64,000 nucleotides of DNA from Welwitschia mirabilis (GCA_051453625.1 JBOZIK010000001.1:120599831-120663830), one strand, 5' to 3'. Positions 1-13,007 are shown, counted from the first letter of the stretch. Numbers and translations are program-made. Notes: generated by a model from the sequence alone, not told the origin.

Positions 1-77
1 CTCTTCCTTCAGTAGCTAAGGGAGGATTTCATTCTAGTAAGTAAAAATTTTACTTTTGTGTCTTTCACTATCTCTCT

Positions 78-1270
78 ATGGATTTATTATTTCCTTCTAA
101 TTATCAAAGGGAAGAGGTACTTAATGATTTTAATACATTAATGAATTATTGGAATACATCCTATTCCACCCCTTATTTTTATCCTTCAAGTCAGAGTTCT
201 CCTGTTGGTCATTCTTCTCCAAAAACTTTTCATAATCTACACGTACTTCCATAATTTATTGTGAATGAATAAGGCCAAGTATCTTACTACACTGATCAGC
301 TCTTGTCAATGGTGGAGTTCTTGTATGCCAAGATTAATGAGTTGATGGATTAGTTTGGAAATACCAATCCCTTTCTGACCTCTTGCATACATAGGTTATG
401 CATCCATCTTGCTTAAATAACATTTGCATCCATCATCAATCTAAGATGGAAAATGTACCATAGGACTTAAAGTATAATAATTCTACTCATTTTACTTTGC
501 ATTATTCTCCAAAATGTGAATGGCCTACCCCACTCCAAGATTTCTACAATATGATTTATATGATGGAGTCCTTCTATTACATGGCTTTTCATGGCATGGA
601 ATTAAGGAGCAAGAGTCCATGAGTGATTCCCTTTAAATGCTAGAGAATCAAATGAAGAACATGCACCTTACAGAGAATAGATGATGAGTAGATGCTTCCC
701 GTATGGCTGCACTGGAAGAAATTCAACTATCTTTTCTAATTGACTAGCAAAGAGCAAGAGGATAATTCAGGCCTATGCAGATCATTTGATCATTACCATT
801 GATGACATCAATGTATTATACCATGGTAGAAAGCTTTCGAAAGAGCATCTATTGAGAATTTTATTTTATTATAGTAGGATTTATATAAATCCCTATAATC
901 GACCATATCCTATCACTAGAGCTAATTCTACAGTAGGTTCTTCTCTAGTTAAGATTAGCATAGTGAAAGTTCCTACATAGCCTACTAGGATGGAAGTTAT
1001 TCCAGGTGGCATGGAGCCACCTATTCTAGGCATGGAGAGTTATAATCCTATTTTATTCTCCATGTACGATATTCTTCCTCCTCAGTAGTGATTTGATTTA
1101 TCTATCAAGGCATCATGTACCCTATTTTTGCTAAATTATCATATTTCTATCTTTGATGTACTATAGGCCTTTGGCATGTTTTCCTTTAATAAAGAGACTT
1201 ATTTTGTTAATAAAACTGAGTTTCTTCCTTATTTTTCCTTAAAGTAGTAGTCTATCACTTTGTTGTTTGC
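78..1270 (+). pseudogene. decayed gag-like reading frame, unidentified
   Basis: A frame opens at the ATG at 78 (first residues MDLLFPSNYQREEVLNDF) and can be followed in pieces to about 1270, with a frame change near 500. Its stops are TAA or TAG where a Gln codon would fit. The first part is rich in Ser, Pro, Tyr and Asn. A later part (about 600-760) reads like a coiled coil (MLENQMKNMHLTENR, then MAALEEIQLSFLID). Composition and the coiled coil recall the spacer region of plant Ty3/gypsy gag proteins, but I see no zinc knuckle and no pol motif, so the family is not established. No LTR pair was found around it. Confidence 0.35.
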
Positions 1271-2761
1271 TCTGATATTAAATGTAATGTCCCATTTTAT
1301 TAATTTTATAGTACTTTGCATAAAAATAAATATATAAAATAATATATTAAGATCAATAGGAATAATAAGAAATAATTTATAAAGACTATGGCTTTTATTA
1401 TTAATAGCAATATATTACATTTCTCTTCATTAGCCAATAACCCTAAACTAGTGGTCAAATGTAAATACATGGACTATGACCTAAGTCCCCTTCTTGAAAA
1501 CCTTGGGGATCAGCAAAGGTTGTCATTAGTTATATCAACCTAGTCTATCCACTCCTACCTAATCCCATAGGCTTATATTGCATAATAAAGGAATATGTCT
1601 TTTCATATTTGGGTCACACCCATTCACATCTTTGTTAACTATGCTCATTTAGTGCTTAACACACTTTATTACATAATTAATGAATTTGGAACATTACAAG
1701 TACAATATTTACAAGTGGCTTGAGTACTCTCTTTTCCAACTTAATAATCACATCCCATGTAGTGACACCTTTGACATGTTTTTGACACATGTGTACATCT
1801 TGTTTAGCTCTTTGTGGATAATTATTCTTATTCGAGAACCTTAGTTATTCTTTACTAATGAATTTATTTATCATTTATTATGTAGGTACTTTACTCAATA
1901 GCAATGTAACTACTTCTATCCATACTTATTTTTTGGATTTCAAGAACACAATGCTCTAGTTTCATAGTTCTGCCTCATCCTTTTAATCTTGTATTAGATT
2001 TATTATCTTTTTTAATATAATTTTTTTTTCTTTGCTATCTTTCTTAAAACACCAAAAAACCTAACTTTTATGTATCTTTCGGTTTATATTTTGATTCTTG
2101 ATGAAATTTATTTCTTTATCTAGAAACCTTAACTTCATGAATTTTTATATTTATTTTTGGTTTTTATGTGATTTGTTTGTTACTTATTATATCAAAGCCC
2201 TAGAAATTGTATCTTTATGTGTCTTTGATTTTTATTTCTTAGTATCCTTTATTTCTTTGTTTTCTTGCTTGCAAGTTCGAAACTCTTAAGTATCCTTGTG
2301 TTTAATGGATTTTAATATTTCTTTTAGTAATACATTCTTTGTGTTTAAGAACTTGTTATTTTTGTTCTTCTTTTTTTATTTTTAATAGATCTTTATATAT
2401 ATATATATGAATAATATTATCTCAGATACAATAGTTTTAAAGAACTTCACTTTTAGAGTTTCATTATTGTATGGGTCGAAAAGAGATGTCTTTTTTTTTC
2501 ATTATATGTGCAAAACATGGTTTTAAAATTTCTTTTGGTCTAATAATTCTAATCTATCATACTATATTAATCATATTAATTCTAATCTATCATACTATAT
2601 TAATCATACTTCTATGGTTTTCCTTAATAGTAAGTTCTAAATGAAAACCTTTTTATCTTGGTATTGGATAATAATAGGGTATGATGTACGAACATTTTTT
2701 CCTTTGTTGGAAGACTTTTTAATAGTTCAAAAACATAAAAAGAATTGAAAAACTATTCAAT
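1271..2761. other. AT-rich stretch without recognisable genes
   Basis: Nothing convincing is coded here. The frame at 2098-2289 is T-rich low-complexity sequence. A TGTAATGTCCC at 1283 looks like a plant LTR start, but no partner LTR or adjacent polypurine tract is visible. A short (TA)n run lies at about 2396-2408. Confidence 0.5.
2545..2608. repeat. 33-bp direct repeat, two copies
   Basis: Two adjacent copies with a period of 33 bases, each beginning AATTCTAATCTATCATACTA. They are identical over almost their full length, unlike all surrounding repeats, so this is a recent slippage duplication or an assembly effect. Confidence 0.85.
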
Positions 2762-3700
2762 ATGGATTCCAAATTAGAGAAGATCTTCAAATATAGAGCT
2801 CAAAAGAAAAAGNNNNNNNNNNGATTAATACTCTAAATAATATAATTTTTACAAGAGAAAGGGAAAGAATTAAAGAACTCATTGTTAAACATGCCTTTAT
2901 TCCAAATCTTCCATAGTTCAAATATGAATTTACACCATAAAGAAGAATATTTTCATCATGACAGAGGATTTCTAAATCTATCGATGTTAATGAGAGTAGA
3001 AAGCTTACAAACTTGATGCCATCCCAAAGAGTAAGTAGCCCATGTCTAAGTAGAAGAAGCCACTTGATAAGAGCAAATGATGTACTCAAGGGATTCTTAA
3101 TATCATAATGTGGACAAAGAAGCATAAGACTTGGAAAATGAAAAAGTTGACTGCCAAGACAAATCTCATTTTGAAGAAAAGACTAACTAAATATTTGAAT
3201 TTTAGGACATGAAGCTACCAATTATAGAGTAAAAACATTGCCAAGATTCTTTTGAGAGTTGAATATGCTAAATTTTATTTAGATTCTCACAAATTAGAGT
3301 AGAATCATACCATAATTTCCTCATGAATTTAGCCTTTATATGCTTACAATTATAACCATTCTTCCAAGTTTAAATATTATAATCATTTTAAGAAGTTAAA
3401 GAAATATGAAATAGAGAGATGAAACCTTTACTTTGCTTGAGTCCAAGTAAGATAAGAACTAGAGTGATAACACTGAATATCTATAACCTTCATGATTTCT
3501 TTATGACATAAAGAAAAAGCAGTGGAGCCATATTTCTCTATAAGAATGTTCTCTAAACCACTAAGTTAAAGGAATTACTAAAGGAAGTTATTCCAATGAA
3601 CAATAATTTTCAGATCTTGAAGTAGACTTTTAATAGTGAGTTAAGAGCTCCAAATTGCCTTAAGAAAAATGGAACATCTAATTTTATATGGATAGGTAAG
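2762..3700 (+). pseudogene. decayed reading frame of unknown family
   Basis: A frame opens at the ATG at 2762 (MDSKLEKIFKYRAQKKK), crosses a 10-N gap and continues with INTLNNIIFTRERERIKELI. Readable sequence extends to about 3125 with only a few stops, each at a place where Gln or Arg would fit. Weaker coding-like pieces continue to the large gap (TTKLKELLKEVIPMNNNF near 3560-3610). The protein would be basic and rich in Arg, Lys and Ser. I do not recognise it. The open frame on the other strand at 2787-3125 is judged to be its shadow because the stop pattern fits the plus strand better. Confidence 0.35.
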
Positions 3701-3706
3701 AGAAAA

Positions 3707-4286
3707 NNNNNNNNNNNNNNNNNNNNNNNNNNNNNNNNNNNNNNNNNNNNNNNNNNNNNNNNNNNNNNNNNNNNNNNNNNNNNNNNNNNNNNNNNNNNNN
3801 NNNNNNNNNNNNNNNNNNNNNNNNNNNNNNNNNNNNNNNNNNNNNNNNNNNNNNNNNNNNNNNNNNNNNNNNNNNNNNNNNNNNNNNNNNNNNNNNNNNN
3901 NNNNNNNNNNNNNNNNNNNNNNNNNNNNNNNNNNNNNNNNNNNNNNNNNNNNNNNNNNNNNNNNNNNNNNNNNNNNNNNNNNNNNNNNNNNNNNNNNNNN
4001 NNNNNNNNNNNNNNNNNNNNNNNNNNNNNNNNNNNNNNNNNNNNNNNNNNNNNNNNNNNNNNNNNNNNNNNNNNNNNNNNNNNNNNNNNNNNNNNNNNNN
4101 NNNNNNNNNNNNNNNNNNNNNNNNNNNNNNNNNNNNNNNNNNNNNNNNNNNNNNNNNNNNNNNNNNNNNNNNNNNNNNNNNNNNNNNNNNNNNNNNNNNN
4201 NNNNNNNNNNNNNNNNNNNNNNNNNNNNNNNNNNNNNNNNNNNNNNNNNNNNNNNNNNNNNNNNNNNNNNNNNNNNNNNNNNNNNN
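3707..4286. other. assembly gap, 580 N
   Basis: A run of 580 N. Its non-round length suggests an estimated size. The 84 bases after it (4287-4370) show no feature and form the left flank of A1. Confidence 0.95.
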
Positions 4287-4370
4287 CAATGAGAGATGAA
4301 TGAATGAGATTTTCTACTAAGAGAAAGGGTAGATCAAATAGAGTTTCTAGCAATAACCTTATAATACACA

Positions 4371-5687
4371 TCTATTTGCATGTAAAAATTGACATTCTAA
4401 ACAAGTAAAATGGATCAACTTAGCATACTAAGAAATATTAAATTAATGGTTTTGTTACATATTAATGTTTTCTACCATTTTTATTACTTTCGCATCAAAT
4501 TATAAACTTCCCTTAACATGATTAGGATAAATTCTATCTTATGAATAACTATGTAGAAGCTGATCATAATTCAACATCAAATTCTAGTGCTACTAGTAAA
4601 TACTACTGGTGTCATTAACCTACAAGGGAGAAACTGCACCAATCTCACATTCCTGCCATAATTTGGAAAGTGCATCATAATCAACTTATGTGCTTCATTA
4701 GACATAAATTATAGTTAATCTTAAACTCTGATGGCACATGAAAAAAGTATAAATTAACACATCATAGTAATATGTGATACAATGAAGATGGTCAAGATGA
4801 AGATACATGACATGGTATTCATTGGCAACATCATTGACAATCAAAATACATGTCATCATCATGTTTGTGCTTAAGGACTAAGAGATCATATTTGTGGCTA
4901 CATGTTAAACATATTTATAACACCCCCCATTTTATAAAGTAATCCCCCTTATGTAACCATCATCAAACACAATCATGACATTAATCACCAAGCCTTCATC
5001 AACTATAAAAGTGCCTTAAGTACCCACTATACATATCTTTTGGTTGGCTTAACATGGAAAAGACTTAAAAGTTAGTATGTTATAATGCTCTGATACTCTT
5101 TCATGGGGGTGGAATGATTCAAGGCTAATTGAGAATTTTTTTCTTCTTATCCTTCTCCATTGATATAATGTATATCCATTTTATATTTTAATATAAGGGC
5201 TAGTTTAACCTCATTTATTGTTGTTTCACATTCATTTGGAATTATCAATATTTAGGTAGGACCAGTTCTAGAATTAGTTTAAATCCTATCATTATTATTG
5301 TACATTAACTTAGCATTAGTAATATTTAGGTAGAACTAATTCTAAGTGTATTTCATTCTTTCATTTTTATTGCACAGTCGATTGGCATTAGCAATTTGTA
5401 GGTGGAGCTCACTTAATCTTTAAGTTTTAGAATACATGAATCATTAGAGAAAAGGAGAAGAGTTGGATGAAATGATAGATTTTTAGAGCATTTTCATTTC
5501 CTTGTGTAGCTAATTGAAGATTACTTCTTCTCTTAAATTTTTGGTTTTTAGTTTCCTTTGAGTATTTTCTTGTAAGTAGAATTAATCTTATATATTTTGA
5601 TTAAAGTTACCACATATATCACTGTGGAAGATTGATATCTAAGTTTAAACTTAGTTTTAAATCTATGTCATAACAAAGTAATGATCA
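4371..5687 (+). repeat. A1 5' LTR
   Basis: Pairs with 9475-10691. The start is set by aligning TCTATTTGCATGTAAAA with the 3' LTR start, and the end (ATGATCA) by the 3' LTR end (ACAATCA). A TATAAAAG box lies at 5004. Confidence 0.8.
5004..5011 (+). promoter_or_regulatory. TATA box of A1 5' LTR
   Basis: TATAAAAG followed by TGCCTTAAG. The same box, with a similar following CCTT, occurs at the matching place in the A1 3' LTR (10081), both A2 LTRs (13000, 18019) and A4 (60781 and 61716, minus strand). This position-conserved box is probably the LTR core promoter. Confidence 0.6.
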
Positions 5688-5692
5688 TATTA

Positions 5693-5712
5693 TGGTATTG
5701 TTGTTAGGGATA
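5693..5712 (+). other. A1 primer-binding site, tRNA-Asp type, decayed
   Basis: TGGTATTGTTGTTAGGGATA lies five bases after the LTR. It equals the Athila-type tRNA-Asp site (as I know it, TGGCGCCGTTGCCGGGGA) apart from C-to-T and G-to-A changes only. This fixes the element's orientation. Confidence 0.75.
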
Positions 5713-6699
5713 TATATGTACAATAATGTTTTCAAGAGTACATGATTTTTCTTCTTATAATTTTTAGTTAGTTTTCATTTTCCTAGTGGTGGATATTAGT
5801 GCTCTTTTCAAAAATACATAAACTAGTCATGTTCTCTTTTGTTTTATGTGTTTTCAGTTTTCTTCTAGTGGTAGGTACTAGTTATTTTCTTGTAAAACTT
5901 AAACTAGTTCAAATTGTTACATTTAGTTATCTTTTTCTAACAGCTAAAACTTTATTTTTATATCTAATATTTCATGTTATAGATCTAATGACTTTCCTAT
6001 AAGTATAACTAAACCTAAGATTATGAATTCTAAAAATGAATTAGACTCTAGTGATTTGTTTGTTTTATGTATTTTTTATTTTGTAAACTTCTATAAATAT
6101 TTACTTTTATTTTAGTCTTTTATTTTTGTTACAATATTTTAATAAAATTAAAAAACATAAGTTTTCTCCTAAGTTGGAAAATTTTTAAGTCTTAGTCATT
6201 TTGGGTTTCTGTCAAACTTTTTCTCAAACTCTGTGACCTAAAATTCATTATGTAAACTTAGTGAATCCTTTATCTTTTTTTTTAAACTATTTTGCTTAAC
6301 TAGATTAGCACCATTTCTCTTCTTGACTAGTGCCATTAGCTTTTCTACTCTAAATATTATGAAACTTAAATAGTATTTTTGTGACCTCTTTGAACCTTTT
6401 TAACTTACAAGCTTCATTTAAAACTATGAAAAATATAGGAAACATGAACTATCAACCTAAGCCATGAACTATTTTTTTGAAATTAAGCCATGAGTTGGGC
6501 TTCACATTCATTTCAAACACCTTCCAATCTAAGTCCTTTCTACTCCTGTAGTTTATAGAGCCAAAATAAATCCAAGCACACTATATGAAACGCTATCCAA
6601 TCTAGATAGACCTTTGAAGAGTGTCCTCAAATTCCTTTGTATATAAATTGATCTCCTTGTAATTATTAATTCCAGAAACTATATATCTCTCATTAGCAG

Positions 6700-8215
6700 T
6701 TTGATCCCATACATTTCTTTACTCCTCATGATCCTTAACTTTCGCCATAAAATTCATATTTTTATCCTTTGATCATTACCCTTCATTTCCTTTTTAATAT
6801 CCTTTATGTTTTGACCAATATGGATTAGCTTCATAAATCCAACAAACCATCACACCTACCTTTAAGGATACCTTTCAGAGATTTCTAAAAGGTTATGATG
6901 ATTCTTCTTTCAATACACTTCAAATCCATGCTTAATTTTTGGAAGAATCCACTATGAAAATCGCTAAAAATCTCAAGCAACTTCTTCAACAAATGGCTAA
7001 AACTAATGACCAAATCCTTAAGGCCCTTAACTAATAAGAAGATGAAGTAAACCTTTACACATTCTATGAACCTAGTATCCTAGAAAAATCTAAAGGGATT
7101 AGTAAGACTATAAGTAACAACATACAAATCCTATCCCTTAGGAATGAAGAAGAATCCCACAATGAAACCAATGATGACATCCAAAGGACCTTGAGTTTAG
7201 ACATGCCTTAAAGAATAAGTAATGAGTTGCATCTAGATTATACTTTGGAGTAGGATTAGATGCATTTGATGATGATCAATCTATAGTTAGTAAGCATTCA
7301 TTTTAAAAAAATGACAAATTAGAATGTTATACACTAGAGGATAAATCAATAGGTGACATTGATGAAATAGAAAATGAACCTGTCTTTGAACCTTAAGTAA
7401 TGTTTCTTACATAATAATATGAGGAATAATCCTTTAAAAACTTTAATGAAATAGTTAAGAGCCTTTTTATAATTCATCCTTTAAAAAAATTTATCTTCTT
7501 CTCAACAACATCTCAAACCAATTATGACATTTTCATGTTTATCTTTTACGTAAGACTTAGACCTTACAAAGGAAGATAATTTATCTTCACCTTTGAAACC
7601 ATATTCTGATACTTTCTTTAATACACATTCATATTCTCTTATGGTTTATCTTCTCCCATGATTTGTACTTCACCTTTGTCTTTACCTCAAAATGATGTCT
7701 TGAATGAATTATTGAGTAAATAGGAATAGGTTAAAGAATGAAAAACTACTAATTTTGAATGCACTAACCTTANNNNATCTTTTAATGTTCTTCTTAATTT
7801 TTTGGATTCATGCATAAATATTTACAATGATTCTCTCTCATTGTTGAATGTGTTGTATAATTTTGATACATCATTCAATCATCGCATTTACCATTTTGAA
7901 CCTTCATGTATGTAATACCTTGAAAAAGCCCTTGAAAATGTTTTAGCTTTTTCTGTGATTTTAAGTTTAGATTTTATTTAGATGTAAATTTTTCTTTTAG
8001 AATAAATTTTAAATTTAAAAAGTTAAAAATGTTTAAAAAAATTTGTATTTAACATCTTTTCATGCCTCAAGCCACCCAAAAATGTCCACCTATATAATCA
8101 TAGACTTAAGCATTTTTCTATAGAAAACCTCAAATATCATCCATTGCATAGAATAATTCATTATTACCTCAAATTCCATTTCCCATTGCTTTCATTCTCC
8201 ACCTTCTTAACTTCA
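6700..8215 (+). pseudogene. ORF-X of A1, function unknown
   Basis: A broken frame of roughly 400-500 codons fills the space where gag-pol lies in A3. It is supported by protein-level similarity to A2 (14640-16160): KDTFQRFLKG against KDTIQKFLKG, TFYEPSILEKSKGISKT against TFYESTSLKNLKGINKT, YTLEDKS against YTIEDEI, and VLYNFDTSFNHRI against VLYNFDSSFKHHI. Most stops replace Gln. The first third (QQT..P.KDT.Q.FLKG, then the coiled-coil-like LKQLLQQMAKTNDQILKALN) resembles the segment after the zinc knuckle in Athila gag proteins. The remainder matches no family I know and is very acidic in the middle. It runs into the 3' untranslated region shared by the whole family. A 4-N gap lies at 7773. 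The choice of frame is an inference from the comparison. Confidence 0.5.
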
Positions 8216-9474
8216 TGAACCACTATGTCTTTCCTTTGTTAATGAATTCCTTAGATTAAATAATCCTTGTTGATGATCCTTAAGTAAAAAACTTTTAATA
8301 ATTTATTACTTTATCATTTTGAACTAGGTAGAATTTAAGTTTACTTGTAAGTTTTTGATAAAGGGTTCTATCCTTTTTTAAGTTAACCTATTAAGGTTCA
8401 GTCTCACTTAAGGTCTCCTAAATGGAAAATATGATTGAATTAAGGTGAAATATACTTTTATGCTAAGTTAATTATTTTTAACTTATTTTATGATGATAAG
8501 AACTATCTTGATTAGGCTAATGATCCAATGACCCTTTTATATGCATAAAAATGTATTGGATATGATAAGAATGATTAAAAAGAAAGTAAAAATGTCTCCT
8601 CTCCAAAAGCACATTATTTATTAATAATTAACAATTAGGTTTAATTAATATCATTAGGGCTATGGACGTTCACTAGCAATGTATCTCTAATGATTTAATT
8701 TGTGACATATTCAACTATATCATGGCTATAAATGCTTATTGATAAGGTAGCACTATCTCCTTCATTCATTAACATGTTTAACTCTATTGGAAGAAGATGT
8801 TATAACACTAAATGTTTAATTAGATCAAAATACTTAAGACAAGAAACAAGGCATGATCATGGAAAAAGGTAAATTGGAATGAAAATGCTAGAATTATGAT
8901 ATGCTTTTTTTATTACTTTTCTTTAACTTATGTACTTGAGAATTTTCTTAACTAATTTTTAATTACTTTTAGGTTTACTTAGAGCATACTTTATTTGTTC
9001 TATATTATGATCCTTTTAAATTTTAAATAAAATTGGTAAACTTTTTAATAAATGTAACCTTTAGTCGAGGTAATCTATCTTTTGAATATATCAATAATGG
9101 ATTTTTCATCAGATTGTAGGTTTAGTTTTTCTAAAAATTATGGTTTATTTTTAGCCTTTCATTACATTATTTTCCCTAAATATACTCATTATAATCATTC
9201 ACTAGCCGTGTAATTAATTTGTTCTACAAATCCTTGTATAAATTTTTCATCTTTGTAATTATGAGAATAAACATGAATTTTGATGAGGGAATATGACATC
9301 TAATATCATAGGTTTGTAAAATTTCGATGCTTAAATGTTAAAAATTGATTAAAATTTTCAAAATAAAATGTCATATCATTTTATTACTTATCATTTTCAC
9401 TTGATTAATTTTTACATGTCACCATTTTTTCATTAACATTTTGCTAAGGGACTAGGAGAAGATTAGCTAGGAGT
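8216..9474 (+). other. A-family 3' untranslated region (A1)
   Basis: Noncoding stretch conserved in all four A copies (about 16160-17406 in A2, 37924-39280 in A3 reversed, 62313-63520 in A4 reversed). A recurrent block pairs a phrase like GGGCTATGGA with TAATGATTTAATT about 55 bases on. Conservation in copies with different coding content suggests a cis-acting role such as packaging or 3' processing; that is inference. Confidence 0.65.
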
Positions 9475-10691
9475 TGTATTTGCATACTACAATTGACATT
9501 CTAAGTAAATAAAATTGATTAATCTAGCATAAATAGAAATATTATATTTATGGTTTTATGACATATTAATGTTTTTTATCATTTTTATTACTTGTACATA
9601 AAATTATAAACTTTTCATTTGAAGGATAATTGCTACCTCATGAAGAACTGTGTAGAAGCTAATCATAATATAGCACTAAATGCTAGTGCTATTAGATAAG
9701 ACTACTGGTACTATTAGCCTATTAAGAAGAAATTGCATCAATCTCATGTTCCAACATAATTTGAAAAGTACATCATAATGAACTTATGAGCTTCATCAGA
9801 CATAAATTAGACTACATGGTGGAAGTTAAATTAACACATCATAGTGACATGTGATGCAACAAGACTGATCAAGATGAAGATACATGACATGGCATCCATT
9901 GACAGCATCATTAGCAATTAAAGGATACATCATTTCCATGTTTTTCCTTAAAGACAAAGAAATCCTCTTTGTCACTACATGTCAAACATATTAGTAACTT
10001 GTCCATTTTGTAAAGTAACCCTCCTAATGTAACTACCATTTAATGTAATCATGATGTACTTTTTTAAGCCTTCACTTATTTATAAAAGGACCTTATGTGT
10101 TAATTGTAAATATCTTTTAGTTGGCTTAACATAGGGAAGACTTAGAGGCTAGGACATTATGATGCTCTAATACTTTTTCTTTGAGATAAAATGATTCAAT
10201 GCTAGTTGAGGGATTTTTCTTCTTCTTCTCCTCTATTGATTTAATGTATATTCATTTTAGATTTTAATATAAGAGCTAGTTTAAACTATTTTATTGTTAT
10301 TACACATTCATTTGGCATTAGCAAGAATAAGGTAGGACAAGTTATAAAATTAATTTAAATCCTTAAATTTTCTTCACATATTTAATTGGCGTTAGAAGTT
10401 TTTAAGTGGATCTTACTTAATCTTCAAGTTTTATGATACAAAAATCATTAGAGTGGAGGAGAAGAGTTGGATGAATCACTAGATCCTTGGAGCATTTTTG
10501 TTCCTTTATGTTACTGATAGAAGATCGCTTCTTCTCTTAACTTTCTAATTTTTAGTTTTATGTGAGTTTTTCATTACACATAGAATTAATCTTATGTCTT
10601 TTGGTTAAAGTTACCACATGTATCCTTGTGGAAGAATGATAACTAAGTGCAAACTTAGTTTTAAATCCAAATTACTACAAGGTTACAATCA
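9475..10691 (+). repeat. A1 3' LTR
   Basis: Direct repeat of 4371-5687, starting TGTATTTGCATACTACAATT and ending CAATCA, with a TATAAAAG box at 10081-10088. It is about 100 bases shorter than the 5' LTR because of small deletions. Confidence 0.8.
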
Positions 10692-11493
10692 ACATCCTAT
10701 AATATCTCTACTTCTGTCGCATGCTTCATTATATGTGTAGTTAGTTGATTTCATGTCTAAATTGGATTTTGAAAAAGTAATTAACTTTATAATTTTTAAT
10801 TAATTAATTAGTTAATATATTAATTAATAGAGATTTGGCAAAGTAATTAAGAAAATCAAAAGAAAGGTTAAGATGTTGTTAGAATTATAATTTATGATTA
10901 ATAAATATTAATTAATTTATAATATAAGAAATTAATTATATTCTAAATAACATGAACTAGTGTTAATATTTTGTATTAGTAGCCAATCAATATTAGTGAC
11001 ATGACAATGTAAGGGATGATTGATGTTAGGTATTAATAAATACAATATGATAGTATAAAGATAAAGGGCATATATGATTTAATATTATTAATTAAAATGA
11101 GTTTAATATAATTTATTATAATATGTTACATGTCATTTGAATTTGTTAAATGTTAATGAAATTAATGAATAAGAATAATACATCATGTTTTAGTTAAATG
11201 TGTTAGTGTAAATAATTAAACTTAGCATAGTATTTCATGCATTAATGTTAATTAGTTAATAAATAAAATATAACAATATAAAGAAGTGAGCATATGGTTA
11301 ATGGCTAATTAAGAAATAGTTAATTAAAATCAAATGAAAATGAAATAAGATTTCATTAGAATATGAGAATTAATAAGGTGTCAAATGCTTAGTAAGGTGG
11401 TGGCACATCAAAATGATGGCTACATATTAAGGAAGGTGTAATTATGCATGTAGAGTTAAGGTATCATAATTTATTTTAAGATTGATATGGCCT

Positions 11494-11516
11494 TATGCAT
11501 GATGATTTCATGCATA
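11494..11516. promoter_or_regulatory. RY-motif hairpin in B1
   Basis: Perfect 9-bp arms TATGCATGA and TCATGCATA around the 5-base loop TGATT. The same hairpin is at 35480-35502 in B3 although the surrounding sequence has diverged. Each arm contains a CATGCA/TGCATG core, the RY element bound by plant B3-domain seed regulators. Function is inferred only. Confidence 0.45.
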
Positions 11517-12769
11517 GGGGAATGTGGCTTATCATTAATATTTAATTTTCTTAAATATAACCTTTAAAATGAAAAGGGATTAAACATTCTAGCATTGATG
11601 TATTTTTTATTAAAACATTAGGATTTCATAATAATCGATGGCTTTTTCATGGAGGGAAAAGATGGAGAAAGGCTTTTACATGAAGGAGTTGTTAAAAAGG
11701 AGAAGAAGGAAGGTATTTCCTACAACTTATTATGAGATAACTATAAAACCATTTATCAAACTTTTATGAAGATTGAGTTAAATATGGTTATTAATAATTA
11801 GTATAGTTAAATAAGTTTGTATATAAATTTATCTTATCTAAAGAAGGGAAAGAATTGATCCTTTAGGCCATGCCACCTTAATAATTATTTAATGATTTAT
11901 GTTAATTATTCTTATTATTAACATAGTGATATTATTAAGTTTATTTATTTATTTTATCTATTAATATGACAAAATTATGTAAGTGTGTTTTTTTTTTTTT
12001 GTTTTTATAAAAGTATGTAGTTAAAATTTTAATTAAATAGCACTTTTTACCATCAAGAATCTTTAGCTGAAGTCTCTTTTAATCATGCTTAGAAATGGAA
12101 ATGCCTACATCTAAAAGAATCATTAAATACAATTACATAATTAACCCACCAATATTTATTGTCCTTAGATGATACAAAGACCATAGAACTATTTCTATTT
12201 TTTAAAATAATAGATTTCAAATTTTCTCAATGTTGGTTTATTTATAAGGTTAGTCCTTAGTTAAGTAAAGTGTGAATTTAAGACTATAGAAAGAGTTGAC
12301 CCTTTCATTAAATTAAACAAAAATATATTATTTTATTTTATTATAAAATATGAGAGATAATGTTTGATTATTAAGATCCTAAGATTTAGGATGAGAATAT
12401 AATTCATGACTATTATTAACATGTAAAAGTTGACATTTATATCAAGTGTTTTAGGTCAATTTATATTAAATGAAGAAATTAGTTAACTTCATTTAATTAT
12501 AAAATATGTCTTCTATTATTTTTAAAATAAAATTTGATACTATGTTTTTCTCCATGATAATTATAGATCTTTAGCCATGTTTTGAAATACATGAAAGAAG
12601 ATGGACATAATTCCATACAAAATAATAGTGTAAATGGAAACATAAGATGGTGACACATAGTAGTAGCATTAGAAGACATGTGGAAAAGACATGTGGTAAT
12701 AGCAGTGATTGGTAAAGGAATTTGACTCTAAAGGCCATATGTTAGAGTCATTATGATGAAGATTCCACA

Positions 12770-12965
12770 TAACACTATATGATGATCTCCACCAAATGCT
12801 ATAGGATAATCTACATGAAATGATAAATGATGAATATTCTACCTAATGCTAGAGGATGAAATCTTATATACCTAATGCTATAAGACAACTGCTACTAAAT
12901 GCTACAAGACAAAATCTTATCTACCTAATGCTAAATGATGAATATTCTACCTAATGCTAAAATCC
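12770..12965. repeat. minisatellite in A2 LTR
   Basis: About seven degenerate units of 23-30 bp, each built on AATGCTAnAnGAnnAnnATTCTACCT. It lies just upstream of the TATA box. A matching array is in the A2 3' LTR at about 17785-17985. I do not find it in the LTRs of A1, A3 or A4. Confidence 0.7.
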
Positions 12966-12999
12966 AAAGGCTCTTAACCACCTCAATGCTACCCTTACC

Positions 13000-13007
13000 T
13001 ATAAAAG
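13000..13007 (+). promoter_or_regulatory. TATA box of A2 5' LTR
   Basis: TATAAAAG directly after the minisatellite, matching position 18019 in the 3' LTR. Confidence 0.6.

Larger units (their letters stand above)
4371..10691 (+). mobile_element. A1: non-autonomous Athila-related LTR retrotransposon
   Basis: Two direct repeats of about 1.2-1.3 kb (4371-5687 and 9475-10691) enclose a 3.8-kb internal region. The 3' LTR starts TGTATTTGCAT; the 5' LTR starts TCTATTTGCAT. The 5' LTR is followed by a 20-base primer site at 5693, and the 3' LTR is preceded by a purine-rich AGGAGAAGATTAGCTAGGAG. The internal region shares its leader and its last 1.2 kb with the gag-pol-bearing relative A3, but contains no protease, reverse transcriptase or integrase motif; it has ORF-X instead. 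The target duplication is poor (ACACA against ACATC), and the element abuts the start of B1. The LTRs differ visibly, so the insertion is old. Confidence 0.8.

Noticed and set aside
1283-1293. Possible LTR start TGTAATGTCCC
   Set aside because: No second copy, primer site or purine tract in the window supports it.
2098-2289. 63-codon T-rich frame
   Set aside because: Low-complexity translation without motif or partner; chance in AT-rich DNA.
5799-6002. 67-codon plus-strand frame in the A1 leader
   Set aside because: Phe/Leu/Val-rich product from T-rich sequence. The A2 and A3 leaders do not keep the frame.
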